This document shows positions 1-9,200 of a DNA stretch of 64,000 bases, in pieces (position 1 is the first letter of the stretch; every line of letters starts with the position of its first letter). Position numbers and translations under genes: made by a program. Source of the stretch: CAMASH01 sp041746635 (lineage in GTDB: Bacteria > Verrucomicrobiota > Verrucomicrobiia > Chthoniobacterales > Terrimicrobiaceae); NCBI GenBank assembly GCA_041746635.1, contig JBGTGQ010000081.1, positions 43,653 to 107,652 on the forward strand, written 5' to 3'. The notes beneath the pieces are model-generated. The model saw only the letters and a list, made by a program, of their open reading frames with translations, was not told the DNA's origin and made no database searches.

Positions 1-186
1 CGGAGCGGGAGGTGGAATGAGCGCGGAAATGTCGAAGGGTTCGCCCCGGCTTTCCAGCGAGGCGCGATATTCCTCCAGTTGCCGGCGGGAATGGCCGACC
101 GTCAGGGCGGTGAGTCCGATGGCGGCGAGGAGGAGAAAAAACACCCATCCAGCCAGCCAGAGCAGGATGCGGTTGGTTTTGTTCAT
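1..186 (-). CDS. N-terminus of a membrane-anchored protein (partial, runs off left edge)
   Basis: The first 62 codons of a minus-strand gene are visible and the rest lies outside the window. The protein begins MNKTNRILLWLAGW and has one strongly hydrophobic segment at about residues 7-28, followed by a charged stretch (HSRRQLEEYRASLESRGE). This looks like a single N-terminal anchor with the main domain on the far side of the membrane. Its ATG overlaps the stop of the upstream NRPS-like gene as ATGA, so the two are probably translated together. The segment is too short to assign a family. Confidence 0.6.
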   Translation of the reverse strand, partial: MNKTNRILLWLAGWVFFLLLAAIGLTALTVGHSRRQLEEYRASLESRGEPFDISALIPPPAP

Positions 187-3100
187 TGATCGCCGCCGCC
201 GGGCACCACCCACTCGCGCATGATCACCGCAAGGCGCTTGACCGGGGGCTCGGTGAGCATTTGGGTGGTGGGGCAACTGATGGTTTCCACGATGGCTTCC
301 GGCGCGCAAGTCAGCCAGGCCTCCTCCACGTCGCGGCCCATGTCGGTGCCGAGGACGATGCCGGCGGGGCCGACAAGCGGCCGGGCCCGGTAGTTTTTTA
401 AGGCGGCGAGATGGGCGGTGGCGACGGGGGTGCTGGCCGACGGAAAAGCGGGCGTGTTTTTGGCGGAGCTGAAAGAAAAGACGCGGGTGAGGGCGCGTTT
501 CCAATCGTCGGGCCCGTTGTTTTCCGGAGGCCGGGCACCGGCGAGGGCGAGGTAGGGAACCTGGCGTCCGGCGACGCGAAGTTGCCGGGCCATTTCCATC
601 GCGAGCACCGCACCGAAGCTGTAGCCGAAAAGATGGAAGGGTCCGTCGGGGTCCAGCAGACAAATGGTTTCGACCAGGGCGGCAGCTTCGGTTTCGACGG
701 TGAGGTGGCAGGCGGAGGGATTGTGCAGGCCGCGGGCGGTAGTGCCATAGACGGTCCAGTCGGCTTTGAGCAAACTGGCGAGGGCGCGGTATTTTTCCGA
801 TTCGCCCTCAAGATCATGGACGAGAAAAAGCACCGGCGCGTCGTCGGTTTTGTGCAGGAGAACGAGAGGGTCCCAGTCTTTGGCCACGGTGGCGGTGGTG
901 GCAGACGCAGGGAGTGGGCTTGCGAATTCCTGGCGGGAGGGGGGGGCGGCAGTTTCGACTGGGCGTGGCAGTGCGGCGGCGTGGATGGCTCCGGCGGAGG
1001 TGAGGGGAAATTCCGTGACCGCGATAAGGAAGTCCGGGCGCAAGTTTTCCGGAAGGTGATGGGACAGGAGTTGCATCAAGCCGGCGGTCGTGGCGGTGGC
1101 TTCGGAGCGCAGGATGACCCAGGCACCCAACTCCGACCGGCGGCTGGTTTGCACGATGGCGCAATGGGCATCGAGAACTTCCGGATGGGAACGGAGGGCT
1201 TGGGCTGCGGCATCGCCCTCCGCAGTGACAAAGTGAAAAGCCCCCGACCGGTCGCGCCAGGCGGGTAGCGAATACGTGCCGTCGTCGCAGGCCGGAAAGG
1301 AAATTTCCATGCGGCCGGCATAATGGGGGGGAAGGTGTTGGCCGGCGGGATCGCGCAGGCTGGCGGTCACGCCCGGGCCCGCCAGGCCCATGGCGGTGTC
1401 AGTGAGTGGGATCGGGCCGGAGGAAAGGAATCGCACGCCGGCCCCGGAAAGTCCGGCGGGACTGTGGAAGAAGATGCCCGCGACGTGACCGTTGTGCAGA
1501 GTGCTCCAGGTGGCCTGCAGGCCCGGCGTCGCGCTGGCGGTTTCCACGCAGACCGAGCGCAGGGAATCGGGCAGGAGGCTGGATGTGCGCTGCAGCCGCG
1601 CAGCCAGGGCGCGCCATTGTCCGATGGAAAGCCGCAGGTGAGTGAGGGAGCTGGTTTCGACCACGGCGAGGGGATCGTTATCTTCGGGCAGAACCAAGGT
1701 CGCGCCGGACATTAACGAGCAAAGCAGGGTTTCTACAAACGCGCCCGAACCCGCCGCAGCTATCAGGGCAATACGGTCACCCGGGCCCAGTGCCTGCAGG
1801 GCAAGGGCTTCGTGACAGGCGAAGGTCACAAAATCAGGTTTCAGCGAGCGCAGGGCCGGGGCGGCATCGAGTTCCGTGCCGGTGAGGAGGAAGGCATTTT
1901 TTTGCGCCGCGCCCTCGCCGCCGCCGGTGCTGACGGCGACGGTTTCCCATTGTTGGTCGAGGATGAGAAGCTTCCGGGTAAGACCGTCAAAATTGGGAGC
2001 CGTGCGCGAATCGCAGATGATCAATTCGACATCGGAACTTTCGATCTGCCCGGACAACCAGGCCGCAGCCGAGGTGGAGTCAAGCGGAACACAGGTGTCC
2101 CCGGCACGGAGAATGCCCAGCACGGCCACGGGCAGCCACGGGGTCGGGGTGAGACAGACGGCGATGTTCCATCCGTCGGCAAGATTTTCATTGCGGAGCC
2201 AGGTGGCCAGCGAGCGCGAATGCGAGTCGAGTTCGGCGAAGGTGAGGTCGGCTTCGTTCGGGCCGGTGATGGCGAGCGCCTCGGGCTGACGCGCGGCCGT
2301 GGCGGAAATGGTTTTTTCGATGGACGGCGGATTTTCGGCCGGGGCTGCCTTGGGCGCAGCATGGAAGGACTGATTTTCCGAATCGGTCAGAAAGCTAATG
2401 GCGCCCACTTTTTGGGTGGGATTTTCCAGGATGGCTTCCAGCGCCTTGGCCATACGCTGGAGAAGGATTTCTGCCTCAGCAGGCGGGCACAGCGCCGGGT
2501 CGGATTCCAACTGGAGGAGGAACCGGTTGCCATCGCGCACTTGCAGAGTGAGGGGAAACTGCGAGCGGCTGACGATCCGGGCGTCGAAGTTTATCCAGCG
2601 CGGATAGACGTCGTGAATGCGGTCATTCAACGCGGGAGGGGACCAGATGAAAGCGGCGGGAAATTCGCGCAAGCGGCGGGCGGGTTCGGCCAGAAGCAAG
2701 GCACGTTCTAGGCTGATGGCGGCGTTTTGGGCGCGTTCTTTTTCGCTCTTGGCCGTGTCTTTCAGCCAGGCCTCCACGCGGGTGTCGTTCTTCGGGGCCG
2801 CACGAAAGGGCAGGAAATTTTCAGAGCAGTGAGCGAGCAGGAGGGCGTCGTCGCTCGACGTGAGCCGGCTGAGCACGAGCGACCACACGGCCAGAAACAC
2901 ATCGCGCACCGGAAGTCCAATCCGCTGACAGAGAGTCTTGAGTTCGCGCGAGGATTCGCGGTCCAGCAGGATGTTGTGCTCCTGGGGGACAGAGATGCCC
3001 GGAGGTAAAATTTGCCGTGGGAAAACTTCAAAATTCAGCGGCTCGGGATTTCCCGCAAAGAAGCGCGACCACCATTCTGCCGTGGCGGGTGAGGCTGGTG

Positions 3101-3614
3101 CCGGTGCCGCGGGGGTCTCCTCGATTTGGGGGGGGACGCCTTGCAGCGCTTCGATCCACTCGCATAATATGTGGAACAGAGAATCTTCATCCAGGAGGAG
3201 TTTGGGATAGGTGACGAGCAGATGACAGTGTCCGCCGGGAAGCTCTATGGCTTGAAAACGGACGAGCGGCGGCATGGCGGGATCGAAGGGCTGAACGGCG
3301 TCCTTTTCCTGCAAGTCCTTCCATAGGGCGGAGATTTCCTCCGGCGGAAAATCCTTCCAGTGCAGGGTGGACCAGGAAACTTCCGGTGCGTCGCGTTCGC
3401 GGCGCAGAGTTTCGCCCGTGGCGGCCTTGGAAATGCTGGAGCGAAGAATCCCGCGGACGGCGACGACCTTTTGCCAGGCCTCGCGCAGGACCTCGGTCGA
3501 ACAGGACTCGCCGAGATTTAGCGATAACTGCACATTTTGAAAGGTCGCGTTTGGAGCGCCGGCGTGCAGGAAACACGCGGTGGCCAGGGCGGGGGAGGCG
3601 GGAGTTTCGGGCAT
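183..3614 (-). CDS. NRPS-like protein (condensation-adenylation-thioesterase architecture) with eroded active sites
   Basis: This is an intact 1143-aa reading frame with the layout of a nonribosomal peptide synthetase module: condensation-like about 15-400, adenylation-like about 435-890 and thioesterase-like about 915-1140. The catalytic signatures are degenerate. The condensation HHxxxDG motif reads PKLLLDE near residue 140. The adenylation P-loop (TSGTTGKPKG) is replaced by an unrelated stretch after AFLLTGTE. The C-terminal NGKxxR lysine region reads SAGAIHAAALP. No carrier domain with a GGxS serine is visible. The thioesterase keeps GYSFG (about 997) but the region that should hold the catalytic His reads TTQMLTEP. 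The frame is maintained despite this, so it may be a scaffold, a binding protein or a young pseudo-enzyme. It is coupled by ATGA to the partial membrane protein downstream. Confidence 0.75.
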   Translation of the reverse strand: MPETPASPALATACFLHAGAPNATFQNVQLSLNLGESCSTEVLREAWQKVVAVRGILRSSISKAATGETLRRERDAPEVSWSTLHWKDFPPEEISALWKDLQEKDAVQPFDPAMPPLVRFQAIELPGGHCHLLVTYPKLLLDEDSLFHILCEWIEALQGVPPQIEETPAAPAPASPATAEWWSRFFAGNPEPLNFEVFPRQILPPGISVPQEHNILLDRESSRELKTLCQRIGLPVRDVFLAVWSLVLSRLTSSDDALLLAHCSENFLPFRAAPKNDTRVEAWLKDTAKSEKERAQNAAISLERALLLAEPARRLREFPAAFIWSPPALNDRIHDVYPRWINFDARIVSRSQFPLTLQVRDGNRFLLQLESDPALCPPAEAEILLQRMAKALEAILENPTQKVGAISFLTDSENQSFHAAPKAAPAENPPSIEKTISATAARQPEALAITGPNEADLTFAELDSHSRSLATWLRNENLADGWNIAVCLTPTPWLPVAVLGILRAGDTCVPLDSTSAAAWLSGQIESSDVELIICDSRTAPNFDGLTRKLLILDQQWETVAVSTGGGEGAAQKNAFLLTGTELDAAPALRSLKPDFVTFACHEALALQALGPGDRIALIAAAGSGAFVETLLCSLMSGATLVLPEDNDPLAVVETSSLTHLRLSIGQWRALAARLQRTSSLLPDSLRSVCVETASATPGLQATWSTLHNGHVAGIFFHSPAGLSGAGVRFLSSGPIPLTDTAMGLAGPGVTASLRDPAGQHLPPHYAGRMEISFPACDDGTYSLPAWRDRSGAFHFVTAEGDAAAQALRSHPEVLDAHCAIVQTSRRSELGAWVILRSEATATTAGLMQLLSHHLPENLRPDFLIAVTEFPLTSAGAIHAAALPRPVETAAPPSRQEFASPLPASATTATVAKDWDPLVLLHKTDDAPVLFLVHDLEGESEKYRALASLLKADWTVYGTTARGLHNPSACHLTVETEAAALVETICLLDPDGPFHLFGYSFGAVLAMEMARQLRVAGRQVPYLALAGARPPENNGPDDWKRALTRVFSFSSAKNTPAFPSASTPVATAHLAALKNYRARPLVGPAGIVLGTDMGRDVEEAWLTCAPEAIVETISCPTTQMLTEPPVKRLAVIMREWVVPGGGDQ

Positions 3615-3706
3615 GGGATTAAGAGCGAATTGCCTGGCGTGGCATGTACATCCTGCTCATGCGTGAGTCGCATCGGCTGGAAGGCAATGTCACGGGATTC
3701 AGGCTA

Positions 3707-5410
3707 TTACAGTCCCGCATCGGTTACGGCGCCGAGTGAGGCGGTGGTCACGGTGGCGGCGTATTTGGCCAGCACGCCGCGGCGGTAGCGGGGTTTGGGT
3801 TGTTTCCATTTGGCCAGCCGGGTGGCGATTTCCTTTTTTGGGAGATCGAGATTGAGAGTGTGGCTGGCGGCATCAATCGTGATGGTGTCGCCATTTTTTA
3901 CGATGGCCAGCGGACCTCCATCGAACGCTTCCGGAGTGATGTGGCCCACCACGAAACCGTGGGTGCCGCCGGAGAAACGTCCGTCGGTGATCAAGGCAAC
4001 TTCCTTGCCGAGGCCGCGGCCCATCACGGCGCTGGTGGGGGAAAGCATCTCGCGCATGCCGGGTCCGCCGCGGGGTCCTTCGTAACGAATGACGATCACG
4101 TCGCCTTGGAGGATCTTTCCATCGAGGATGGCCTTGAGGGCGGCTTCCTCGCTGTCGAAAACGCGGGCCGGTCCGCAAAAGCGGTTGCCTTCCTTGCCGC
4201 TGATCTTGGCCACTCCGCCGGCGGGGGCGAGATTGCCGCGCATGATGACGAGATGGCTGTCTTTTTTGAGCGGCTTGTTCAGCGGGGCGATGATTTCTTG
4301 GCCTTTCGGGTAGGATTTGAAAGACGTGAGATTTTGCTTGAGCGTTTTTCCCGTGACGGTGAGGCAGTCGCCGTGGAGGAGTCCGGCGTGGAGGAGTTGC
4401 TTCATCATGGGCACGATGCCGCCGATTTCGACGAGTTGGCTCATGAGGAAGCGACCGCTGGGTTTGAGATCGGCCAGTACGGGCACGCGTTGGCCAATGC
4501 GGGTGAAATCGTCAATCGTCAGCTTGATGTGGGCAGAGTGCGCGATGGCGAGGAGATGCATCACGGCATTGGTGGAACCGCCGAGGGCAATGACCACGGT
4601 GATGGCATTTTCGATGGCCTCGCGGGAGAGGATGTCGGAGGGACGGATGCCGCGCTTGAGCAAGTTGAGCACGGCGGCGCCGGCCTCGTGGCAGTCGCGC
4701 ACTTTGTGCTTCGACACGGCCGCTTGCGCGGAGCTGTTAGGCAGGCTGAGTCCCATGGCTTCAGCGGCGGAAGCCATGGTGTTGGCCGTGTACATTCCGC
4801 CGCAGGAGCCCGGGCCGGGAATGGCGCAGGCTTCCACTTCGTGCATTTCTTTTTTGCTGATTTTTCCGGCAGCCTCCGCTCCGACGGCTTCAAAGACGGA
4901 AACGACATCGAGATTCCGGCCATTGAGGCAGCCGGGGAGAATGGTGCCGCCATAGACAAAGACCGCGGGGCGATCCAAGCGCGCGATGGCCATGCAGCAG
5001 GCGGGGATGTTTTTGTCGCAGCCACCGATGGCGACGAATCCGTCGAAGCCCTGGCAGCCCACCACGGTTTCGATGGAATCGGCGATGACCTCGCGCGAGA
5101 CGAGCGAGTATTTCATTCCCTCGGTGCCCATGGAGATGCCGTCGGAAATGGTGATGGTGTTGAAGATGGTGGCCTTGCCGCCGGACTGGTTCACGCCGAG
5201 GGCCGCCTCGTGCGCGAGCTGGTCGATGTGCATGTTGCAGGGCGTGACCGCGCTCCAAGTCGAGGCGATGCCTATCTGCGATTTGGTAAAATCCGCCTGG
5301 GTGAAGCCGACCGGATAAAGCATGGCGCGGCTGGGGGCGCGGCTGTTTCCATCGAGAACGAGGGAGGAATACGGGCGAAGGTTGGGTATTTTACGGCTCG
5401 GGGCACTCAT
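3707..5410 (-). CDS. ilvD: dihydroxy-acid dehydratase
   Basis: Converts 2,3-dihydroxy-isovalerate and 2,3-dihydroxy-3-methylvalerate to the 2-keto acids of valine and isoleucine synthesis in the cytoplasm. The 567-aa length is normal for the family. The three cluster-ligand cysteines are present in the usual contexts: TPCNMH, GGCDKNIPACC and GPGSCGGMYTANTM. The active-site serine loop GRFSGGTHG is also present. The frame is open further to a TTG at 5449, but the ATG at 5410 gives MSAPSRKIPNLRPYSS, a normal IlvD N-terminus, so it is preferred. It is a single gene in this window with no other ilv genes nearby. Confidence 0.95.
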   Translation of the reverse strand: MSAPSRKIPNLRPYSSLVLDGNSRAPSRAMLYPVGFTQADFTKSQIGIASTWSAVTPCNMHIDQLAHEAALGVNQSGGKATIFNTITISDGISMGTEGMKYSLVSREVIADSIETVVGCQGFDGFVAIGGCDKNIPACCMAIARLDRPAVFVYGGTILPGCLNGRNLDVVSVFEAVGAEAAGKISKKEMHEVEACAIPGPGSCGGMYTANTMASAAEAMGLSLPNSSAQAAVSKHKVRDCHEAGAAVLNLLKRGIRPSDILSREAIENAITVVIALGGSTNAVMHLLAIAHSAHIKLTIDDFTRIGQRVPVLADLKPSGRFLMSQLVEIGGIVPMMKQLLHAGLLHGDCLTVTGKTLKQNLTSFKSYPKGQEIIAPLNKPLKKDSHLVIMRGNLAPAGGVAKISGKEGNRFCGPARVFDSEEAALKAILDGKILQGDVIVIRYEGPRGGPGMREMLSPTSAVMGRGLGKEVALITDGRFSGGTHGFVVGHITPEAFDGGPLAIVKNGDTITIDAASHTLNLDLPKKEIATRLAKWKQPKPRYRRGVLAKYAATVTTASLGAVTDAGL

Positions 5411-5468
5411 GAGAATTGGCAGGGTAGATGACGGTTTGAAGCGGGGCAAAGGGAAAACCCGCGGGGAC

Positions 5469-6866
5469 TCACGGCTTTTCGCGGGCCTCGATGGTCGCGA
5501 TGGCTTCCTCGATTTCGGCGGCCTGTTCCTTGTTGAGCTGACCGTCGGCCAGTACCGCGCGATAGTTTTTCAAGGCGGGCTTGGCCTGCCCCAAACGGGC
5601 GTAGGCCTGGCCGAGATAGATCTGGTAGTTGATCACCGGCAGCCCGGCGGCGGTGCTGAGAGTGATAAGTTTTTCCAAGGTCGCGGCTTCCTGTGCATAG
5701 TCGTTCAAAGCCCGGCTGATTCGTGCATACAGAAAAAGCGTGGAAAGGTCGTCGGGATTTCGGGCCAGGACTTGCGCGACCAGGTCCTGGGCGCGGCCTG
5801 TCTCGTTGATTTCAAGGAGAGCCAGAGCTTGAATGATCTTGGCCTGGGCGAAATCCGGCTCGACCGCGAGGGCCTTGTTGCTCAGCGAAATGGCGTCCTG
5901 CCAGCGTTTGTGGGCGGCGGCAAAGGTGGCGGCGTAGGCCAGTACGCTGGCGCTGCGCGGCGCGAGTTGGAGGGCGCGGTCGATGCACGAGCGGGCGTCG
6001 GTGGTGCGCCGGACGGCATCGTAGCGTTCCGCGATCTGGGCGAGGTGGAGCGCGGTTTCTCCATCGTCGGCAAGTTTGAAGGAATCGATCTCCAACGACA
6101 GCGCCGCCGGGCCGGAGCCGCGGAGAAAAAGGTACCCTTGGTTGGTGATGGTCGCGATCCGCCAGTCGGGCGAAGTGATCAGGTGATCCAGAAGTGGGCG
6201 GAATTCGGTGAGCGGTCCGGTGAGCAAAACCGCCCGCCATTTTTCCTGCCGCAAGCGTTCCCGCCACAAGATGGGATTACCAGCCAGCTGCGCGGCTTGG
6301 TCGGGTGGCGTGGCGCCTGCCAAGGCGGGGGCAAAAAGGAGCAGATGAGCCTGCCCGCTGGCATTGGCGAAGAGTTCGCCATGGGCGAGCTGTCCGGTTT
6401 TCGCGATTAATTCCACCGGGGCAACGAAGTTGAGATTGGAAATATTTCCCCCGCGTCCCGACACTCTCTGCCACGCCGCCGGAAGACCGCTGGCCAGCAA
6501 AAGTACCGCCGCCAGGATGCAAAGCATTCTGCCCCGACGCGGGTTGCGCCCGAAGCCTGCCAACATCCGCACGATGGCGAGCGCGAGAAACGCCGCCACG
6601 GTCCAACCCAGAAACCCCCAAAGCCACTGCCCCCAGCCCAGAAGCGATGATCCGCCCATGCGCCACAGCCAGCCATTGAGCCAATCCAGCGATGACGCCG
6701 TCTGGTACCCCGCCAGCCCGTCGAGCGAGGCCAGTCCGCGCGCGGCGGAAAAAAGCGTTCCCGCTGTCGGCAACGCTGCGAAAAGCGGCAATGCGTGCAG
6801 AAATCCGCAAATGATTGCAACACCGGCGGACAAAACCGCGTATCTCAAAAGTGATGATCGACCCAT
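5469..6866 (-). CDS. membrane protein with C-terminal TPR repeats, function unknown
   Basis: The product is a 465-aa protein with three or four hydrophobic segments in its first 150 residues (one from RYAVLSAGVAIICGF, others around WGFLGWTVAAFLALAIV and MLCILAAVLLLASGLP). A middle domain without recognisable motifs follows, and then a C-terminal third of TPR-like helical repeats (ALQLAPRSASVLAYAATF, ALAVEPDFAQAKIIQALAL, VLARNPDDLSTLFLYARI). The TPR part is probably a protein-protein platform, on a side of the membrane that cannot be decided here. The frame is open to a GTG at 6926, which would overlap the divergent peroxiredoxin gene, so the ATG at 6866 is chosen. It is divergent from the peroxiredoxin gene and follows the same strand as ilvD. 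Confidence 0.65.
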   Translation of the reverse strand: MGRSSLLRYAVLSAGVAIICGFLHALPLFAALPTAGTLFSAARGLASLDGLAGYQTASSLDWLNGWLWRMGGSSLLGWGQWLWGFLGWTVAAFLALAIVRMLAGFGRNPRRGRMLCILAAVLLLASGLPAAWQRVSGRGGNISNLNFVAPVELIAKTGQLAHGELFANASGQAHLLLFAPALAGATPPDQAAQLAGNPILWRERLRQEKWRAVLLTGPLTEFRPLLDHLITSPDWRIATITNQGYLFLRGSGPAALSLEIDSFKLADDGETALHLAQIAERYDAVRRTTDARSCIDRALQLAPRSASVLAYAATFAAAHKRWQDAISLSNKALAVEPDFAQAKIIQALALLEINETGRAQDLVAQVLARNPDDLSTLFLYARISRALNDYAQEAATLEKLITLSTAAGLPVINYQIYLGQAYARLGQAKPALKNYRAVLADGQLNKEQAAEIEEAIATIEAREKP

Positions 6867-6913
6867 GACAATAAAAACCTGCGGGAGCTTTGCCTTTTTT
6901 CCCCAATCAAGCA

Positions 6914-7420
6914 ATGAATCGAACACTTCTCATCATTTACCTCATGAACCTCTTCGGATTCCTGGCTAAAGCCGAACCCCTCACCATCGGCTCTCCTGCG
7001 CCCGCGCTTACCGCGCTCGATCAAGACGCCACCACCGTGAATTTTGGAGACGTCTATGCCAAGGGCATCACGCTCGTCTATTTTTATCCCAAGGCCGACA
7101 CCCCCGGCTGTACCGCCCAAGCCTGCTCCTTGCGCGATTCGTTCGTCGACCTGCGGGCGGACGGTTTGCAAATTCTCGGGGTGAGCCACGACACCCCCGC
7201 TGCGCAGAAAAAATTCCAGCAAAAATATAAACTGCCCTTCCCGTTGATTGCCGACTCCGACGGAAAAGCCGCCGCCGCCTTCGCTGTGCCCACCTCGCTC
7301 GGATTCACCCGCCGCCAGTCTTTCCTCGTCAAGGATGGCAAGATCGCGTGGAATTCCTTAAACGCCAAAACCGGTGAGCACGCTGCGGAAGTACAGGCGG
7401 CTTTGGATTTCTTGAAATAA
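6914..7420 (+). CDS. bcp: peroxiredoxin of the PrxQ/Bcp type, probably exported
   Basis: Thiol peroxidase that reduces hydrogen peroxide and organic hydroperoxides. The AhpC/TSA fold motif FYPKADTPGCTAQACSLRD holds the peroxidatic Cys and, five residues later, the resolving Cys, the CxxxxC arrangement of atypical 2-Cys PrxQ enzymes. The first 18 or so residues (MNRTLLIIYLMNLFGFLAKA) look like a signal peptide, so the enzyme may act in the periplasm rather than the cytosol where most Bcp proteins work. The ATG at 6914 is preferred over an upstream TTG at 6890 because it starts the signal peptide cleanly. An internal ATG at 6944 cannot be excluded. Confidence 0.85.
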   Translation: MNRTLLIIYLMNLFGFLAKAEPLTIGSPAPALTALDQDATTVNFGDVYAKGITLVYFYPKADTPGCTAQACSLRDSFVDLRADGLQILGVSHDTPAAQKKFQQKYKLPFPLIADSDGKAAAAFAVPTSLGFTRRQSFLVKDGKIAWNSLNAKTGEHAAEVQAALDFLK

Positions 7421-7520
7421 CGCGTTGTCTTTCTCTCGATCCTGTGGATTATTGCGGGCCGCTGTCAGCGACTTTGTCTTGGATTTCAAAAAAAGTTCCA
7501 CGCAGATTGCGCCCAGTAAC

Positions 7521-7592
7521 GGGTTGGTAGCTCAATGGTAGAGCAGTACCCTTTTAAGGTATTGGTTGTGGGTTCGAGTCCCACCCAACCCA
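7521..7592 (+). tRNA. tRNA-Lys (anticodon TTT)
   Basis: A full cloverleaf can be drawn. The acceptor stem GGGTTGG pairs with CCAACCC at 7585-7591 and the discriminator is A at 7592. The D arm contains AGCTCAATGGTAGAGCA. The anticodon stem is GTACC/GGTAT with loop CTTTTAA, giving anticodon TTT at 7553-7555. The T arm contains GGGTTCGAGTCCC. The 3' CCA is not encoded. It lies between the peroxiredoxin gene and the rpsN terminator. Confidence 0.97.
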
Positions 7593-7656
7593 CAGTATGA
7601 GATAACGTTGAAGCTCTGGGTCACGCGAAAATCCTGGCCCGTTTGGAAATTCCCTA

Positions 7657-7700
7657 CACAAAAAAAACCTCAGCCCATGTTTCCACAGGCTGAGGTTTGA
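7657..7700 (-). terminator. Rho-independent terminator of rpsN
   Basis: A perfect 10-bp inverted repeat, AACCTCAGCC (7666-7675) and GGCTGAGGTT (7688-7697), has a 12-nt loop. On the minus strand it is followed directly by a run of T residues (the A tract 7660-7667 on the plus strand). It sits 22 bp past the rpsN stop codon. It is the clearest intrinsic terminator in the window. Confidence 0.9.
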
Positions 7701-7721
7701 AGTTTTGCTATCGGGATGGAT

Positions 7722-7991
7722 CTACCAGCTCGATTTGGTCACGCCGGGAATCATGCCGGAAGTGGCCAGTTCGCGAAAGGTGATACGGGAAAGTTTGAAA
7801 CGGCGCATGAAGGCGCGGCGGCGTCCGCTGACGATGCACCGATTGACCAGACGGGTTGGGCTGGCATTGCGGGGAAGCTGGCAAATCGAGGCGTAATCCT
7901 TCTTTGCTTTCAGCTCGGCACGAAGCTCAGCATATTTTTCGACTGTTTTACGTTTGCGCTTGTCGCGCTCCAACCAGGATGTTTTCGCCAT
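7722..7991 (-). CDS. rpsN: 30S ribosomal protein S14
   Basis: This 89-aa small-subunit protein binds 16S rRNA in the head of the 30S particle. The family pattern is clear: N-terminal MAKTSW, basic helices, CQLPRNASPTRLVNRC, and the C-terminal GRRRAFMRRFKLSRITFRELA with the ending IPGVTKSSW. The CxxC zinc ribbon is absent, so this is the zinc-independent form. It stands alone, outside a ribosomal operon, next to tRNA-Lys. This suggests either a displaced single copy or a zinc-independent paralogue; the rest of the genome would be needed to tell. Confidence 0.96.
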   Translation of the reverse strand: MAKTSWLERDKRKRKTVEKYAELRAELKAKKDYASICQLPRNASPTRLVNRCIVSGRRRAFMRRFKLSRITFRELATSGMIPGVTKSSW

Positions 7992-8037
7992 AAAGTGAGG
8001 GGGAAGGTAGGGAAATAATCTGCCAAAGCAAGAAATT

Positions 8038-9081
8038 TTACACAGCGGGCTGCTGCTGGGTCAGGCAATGGAAGGCCCCCAGTCCCCAGATCAATTCGCG
8101 GCAATCGATGGGCACAATCGTTCTGGTGGGAAAAACCTCCTTCAAGACCGAGACTGCCCACGCGTCGTTGGTGTCATGATAAGCGGGCAGCAGGACGACG
8201 GTGTTGGCAATGTAGAAATTGGCGTAGCTGGCCGGGAGACGCTGCCCATCCCGGGCGATCCGGGCGGGCATGGGAAGCCTGAAAACCCGGATGGGTGATC
8301 CGTCGGACAATTGCATGCCATGCAGGCGTTCCAAGTTCACCTGCAAGGGTTCGTAGTTCGGATCGTCCTCGTCCTCCTCCACGACCGTGACCACCGAATC
8401 CCGGTTCACGAAGCGCGTGATGTCGTCCACGTGTCCATCCGTGTCATCACCCTCAATACCGTCCCCCAGCCAAAGAACTTGAGTGACACCGAGATAGTCG
8501 CACAGCTTTTGTTCGATATTTTCGCGGGTCAGCTTGGGATTGCGATTGGCGTTCAGCAGGCAGGATTCCGTCGTGAGCACGGTCCCGTCGCCGTTGACGT
8601 CAATCGAACCGCCTTCGAGCACAAAATCCCCGCAATCAAAAACCGGCACCCCGATTTTTTTTGCCATATGAGTGGCGGCCTCATCGTCCTCTTCGAAAGG
8701 CGAAAGCTTAAAACCCCAGGCGTTGAATCCAAAATCCACCGCCGCCAGTTGCGGCTTGTCCTTCCGCCGCAAAAAAACCGGCCCGTGATCACGGCACCAT
8801 GGTTCATTGGTGGGGATGTGAAAATACTGCACCCGCTCGGGAGCCACCCCGTTGAGCAAAGCCCGCACTTGCGCTTCCTGGGCGGGATCCATCACGTTGA
8901 TGCGCACCATCTCTGACTCGGCCAGAGCTGTTACCATCTGGACAAAAGCCGGCAGGACGCGCTCGTACGCACCGGGGAAACTCGATCCGTCGGAGTGCGG
9001 CCAGGAAATCCAGGTCGCCTCATGGAGAGCCCATTCCGCTGGCATAGCGTAGCCTTTTTTAGCGGGGGTGCAATTGGACAT
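8038..9081 (-). CDS. aguA: agmatine deiminase
   Basis: Hydrolyses agmatine to N-carbamoylputrescine and ammonia, the second step from arginine to putrescine in bacteria that use arginine decarboxylase. The 347-aa protein has the family's PAEW, WPH, substrate-pocket WCRDHGP and LEGGSIDVNGDGT motifs, and a C-terminal GAFHCLTQQQP with the nucleophilic Cys. The start is placed at ATG 9081 (MSNCTPAKKGYAMPAEW). Upstream codons to 9189 extend toward the divergent miaB and look unlike the family. The matching first enzyme, SpeA, is encoded 34 kb away at 43672-45597, so the pathway is split in this genome. Confidence 0.94.
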   Translation of the reverse strand: MSNCTPAKKGYAMPAEWALHEATWISWPHSDGSSFPGAYERVLPAFVQMVTALAESEMVRINVMDPAQEAQVRALLNGVAPERVQYFHIPTNEPWCRDHGPVFLRRKDKPQLAAVDFGFNAWGFKLSPFEEDDEAATHMAKKIGVPVFDCGDFVLEGGSIDVNGDGTVLTTESCLLNANRNPKLTRENIEQKLCDYLGVTQVLWLGDGIEGDDTDGHVDDITRFVNRDSVVTVVEEDEDDPNYEPLQVNLERLHGMQLSDGSPIRVFRLPMPARIARDGQRLPASYANFYIANTVVLLPAYHDTNDAWAVSVLKEVFPTRTIVPIDCRELIWGLGAFHCLTQQQPAV

Positions 9082-9200
9082 GACGATTGCAACATCCACG
9101 TGGTTTGCGGCGAAACACAAGTCGTTTTTTGTGACGCAATCGCGAGAATTGTGCGGACTGGAAATTTTTCTGCGGTCCACTACCTTCATCGTTTCCAGTC

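Noticed and set aside
3800..5431. 543-codon plus-strand frame opposite ilvD
   Set aside because: It is the antisense of ilvD and has no recognisable protein motifs.
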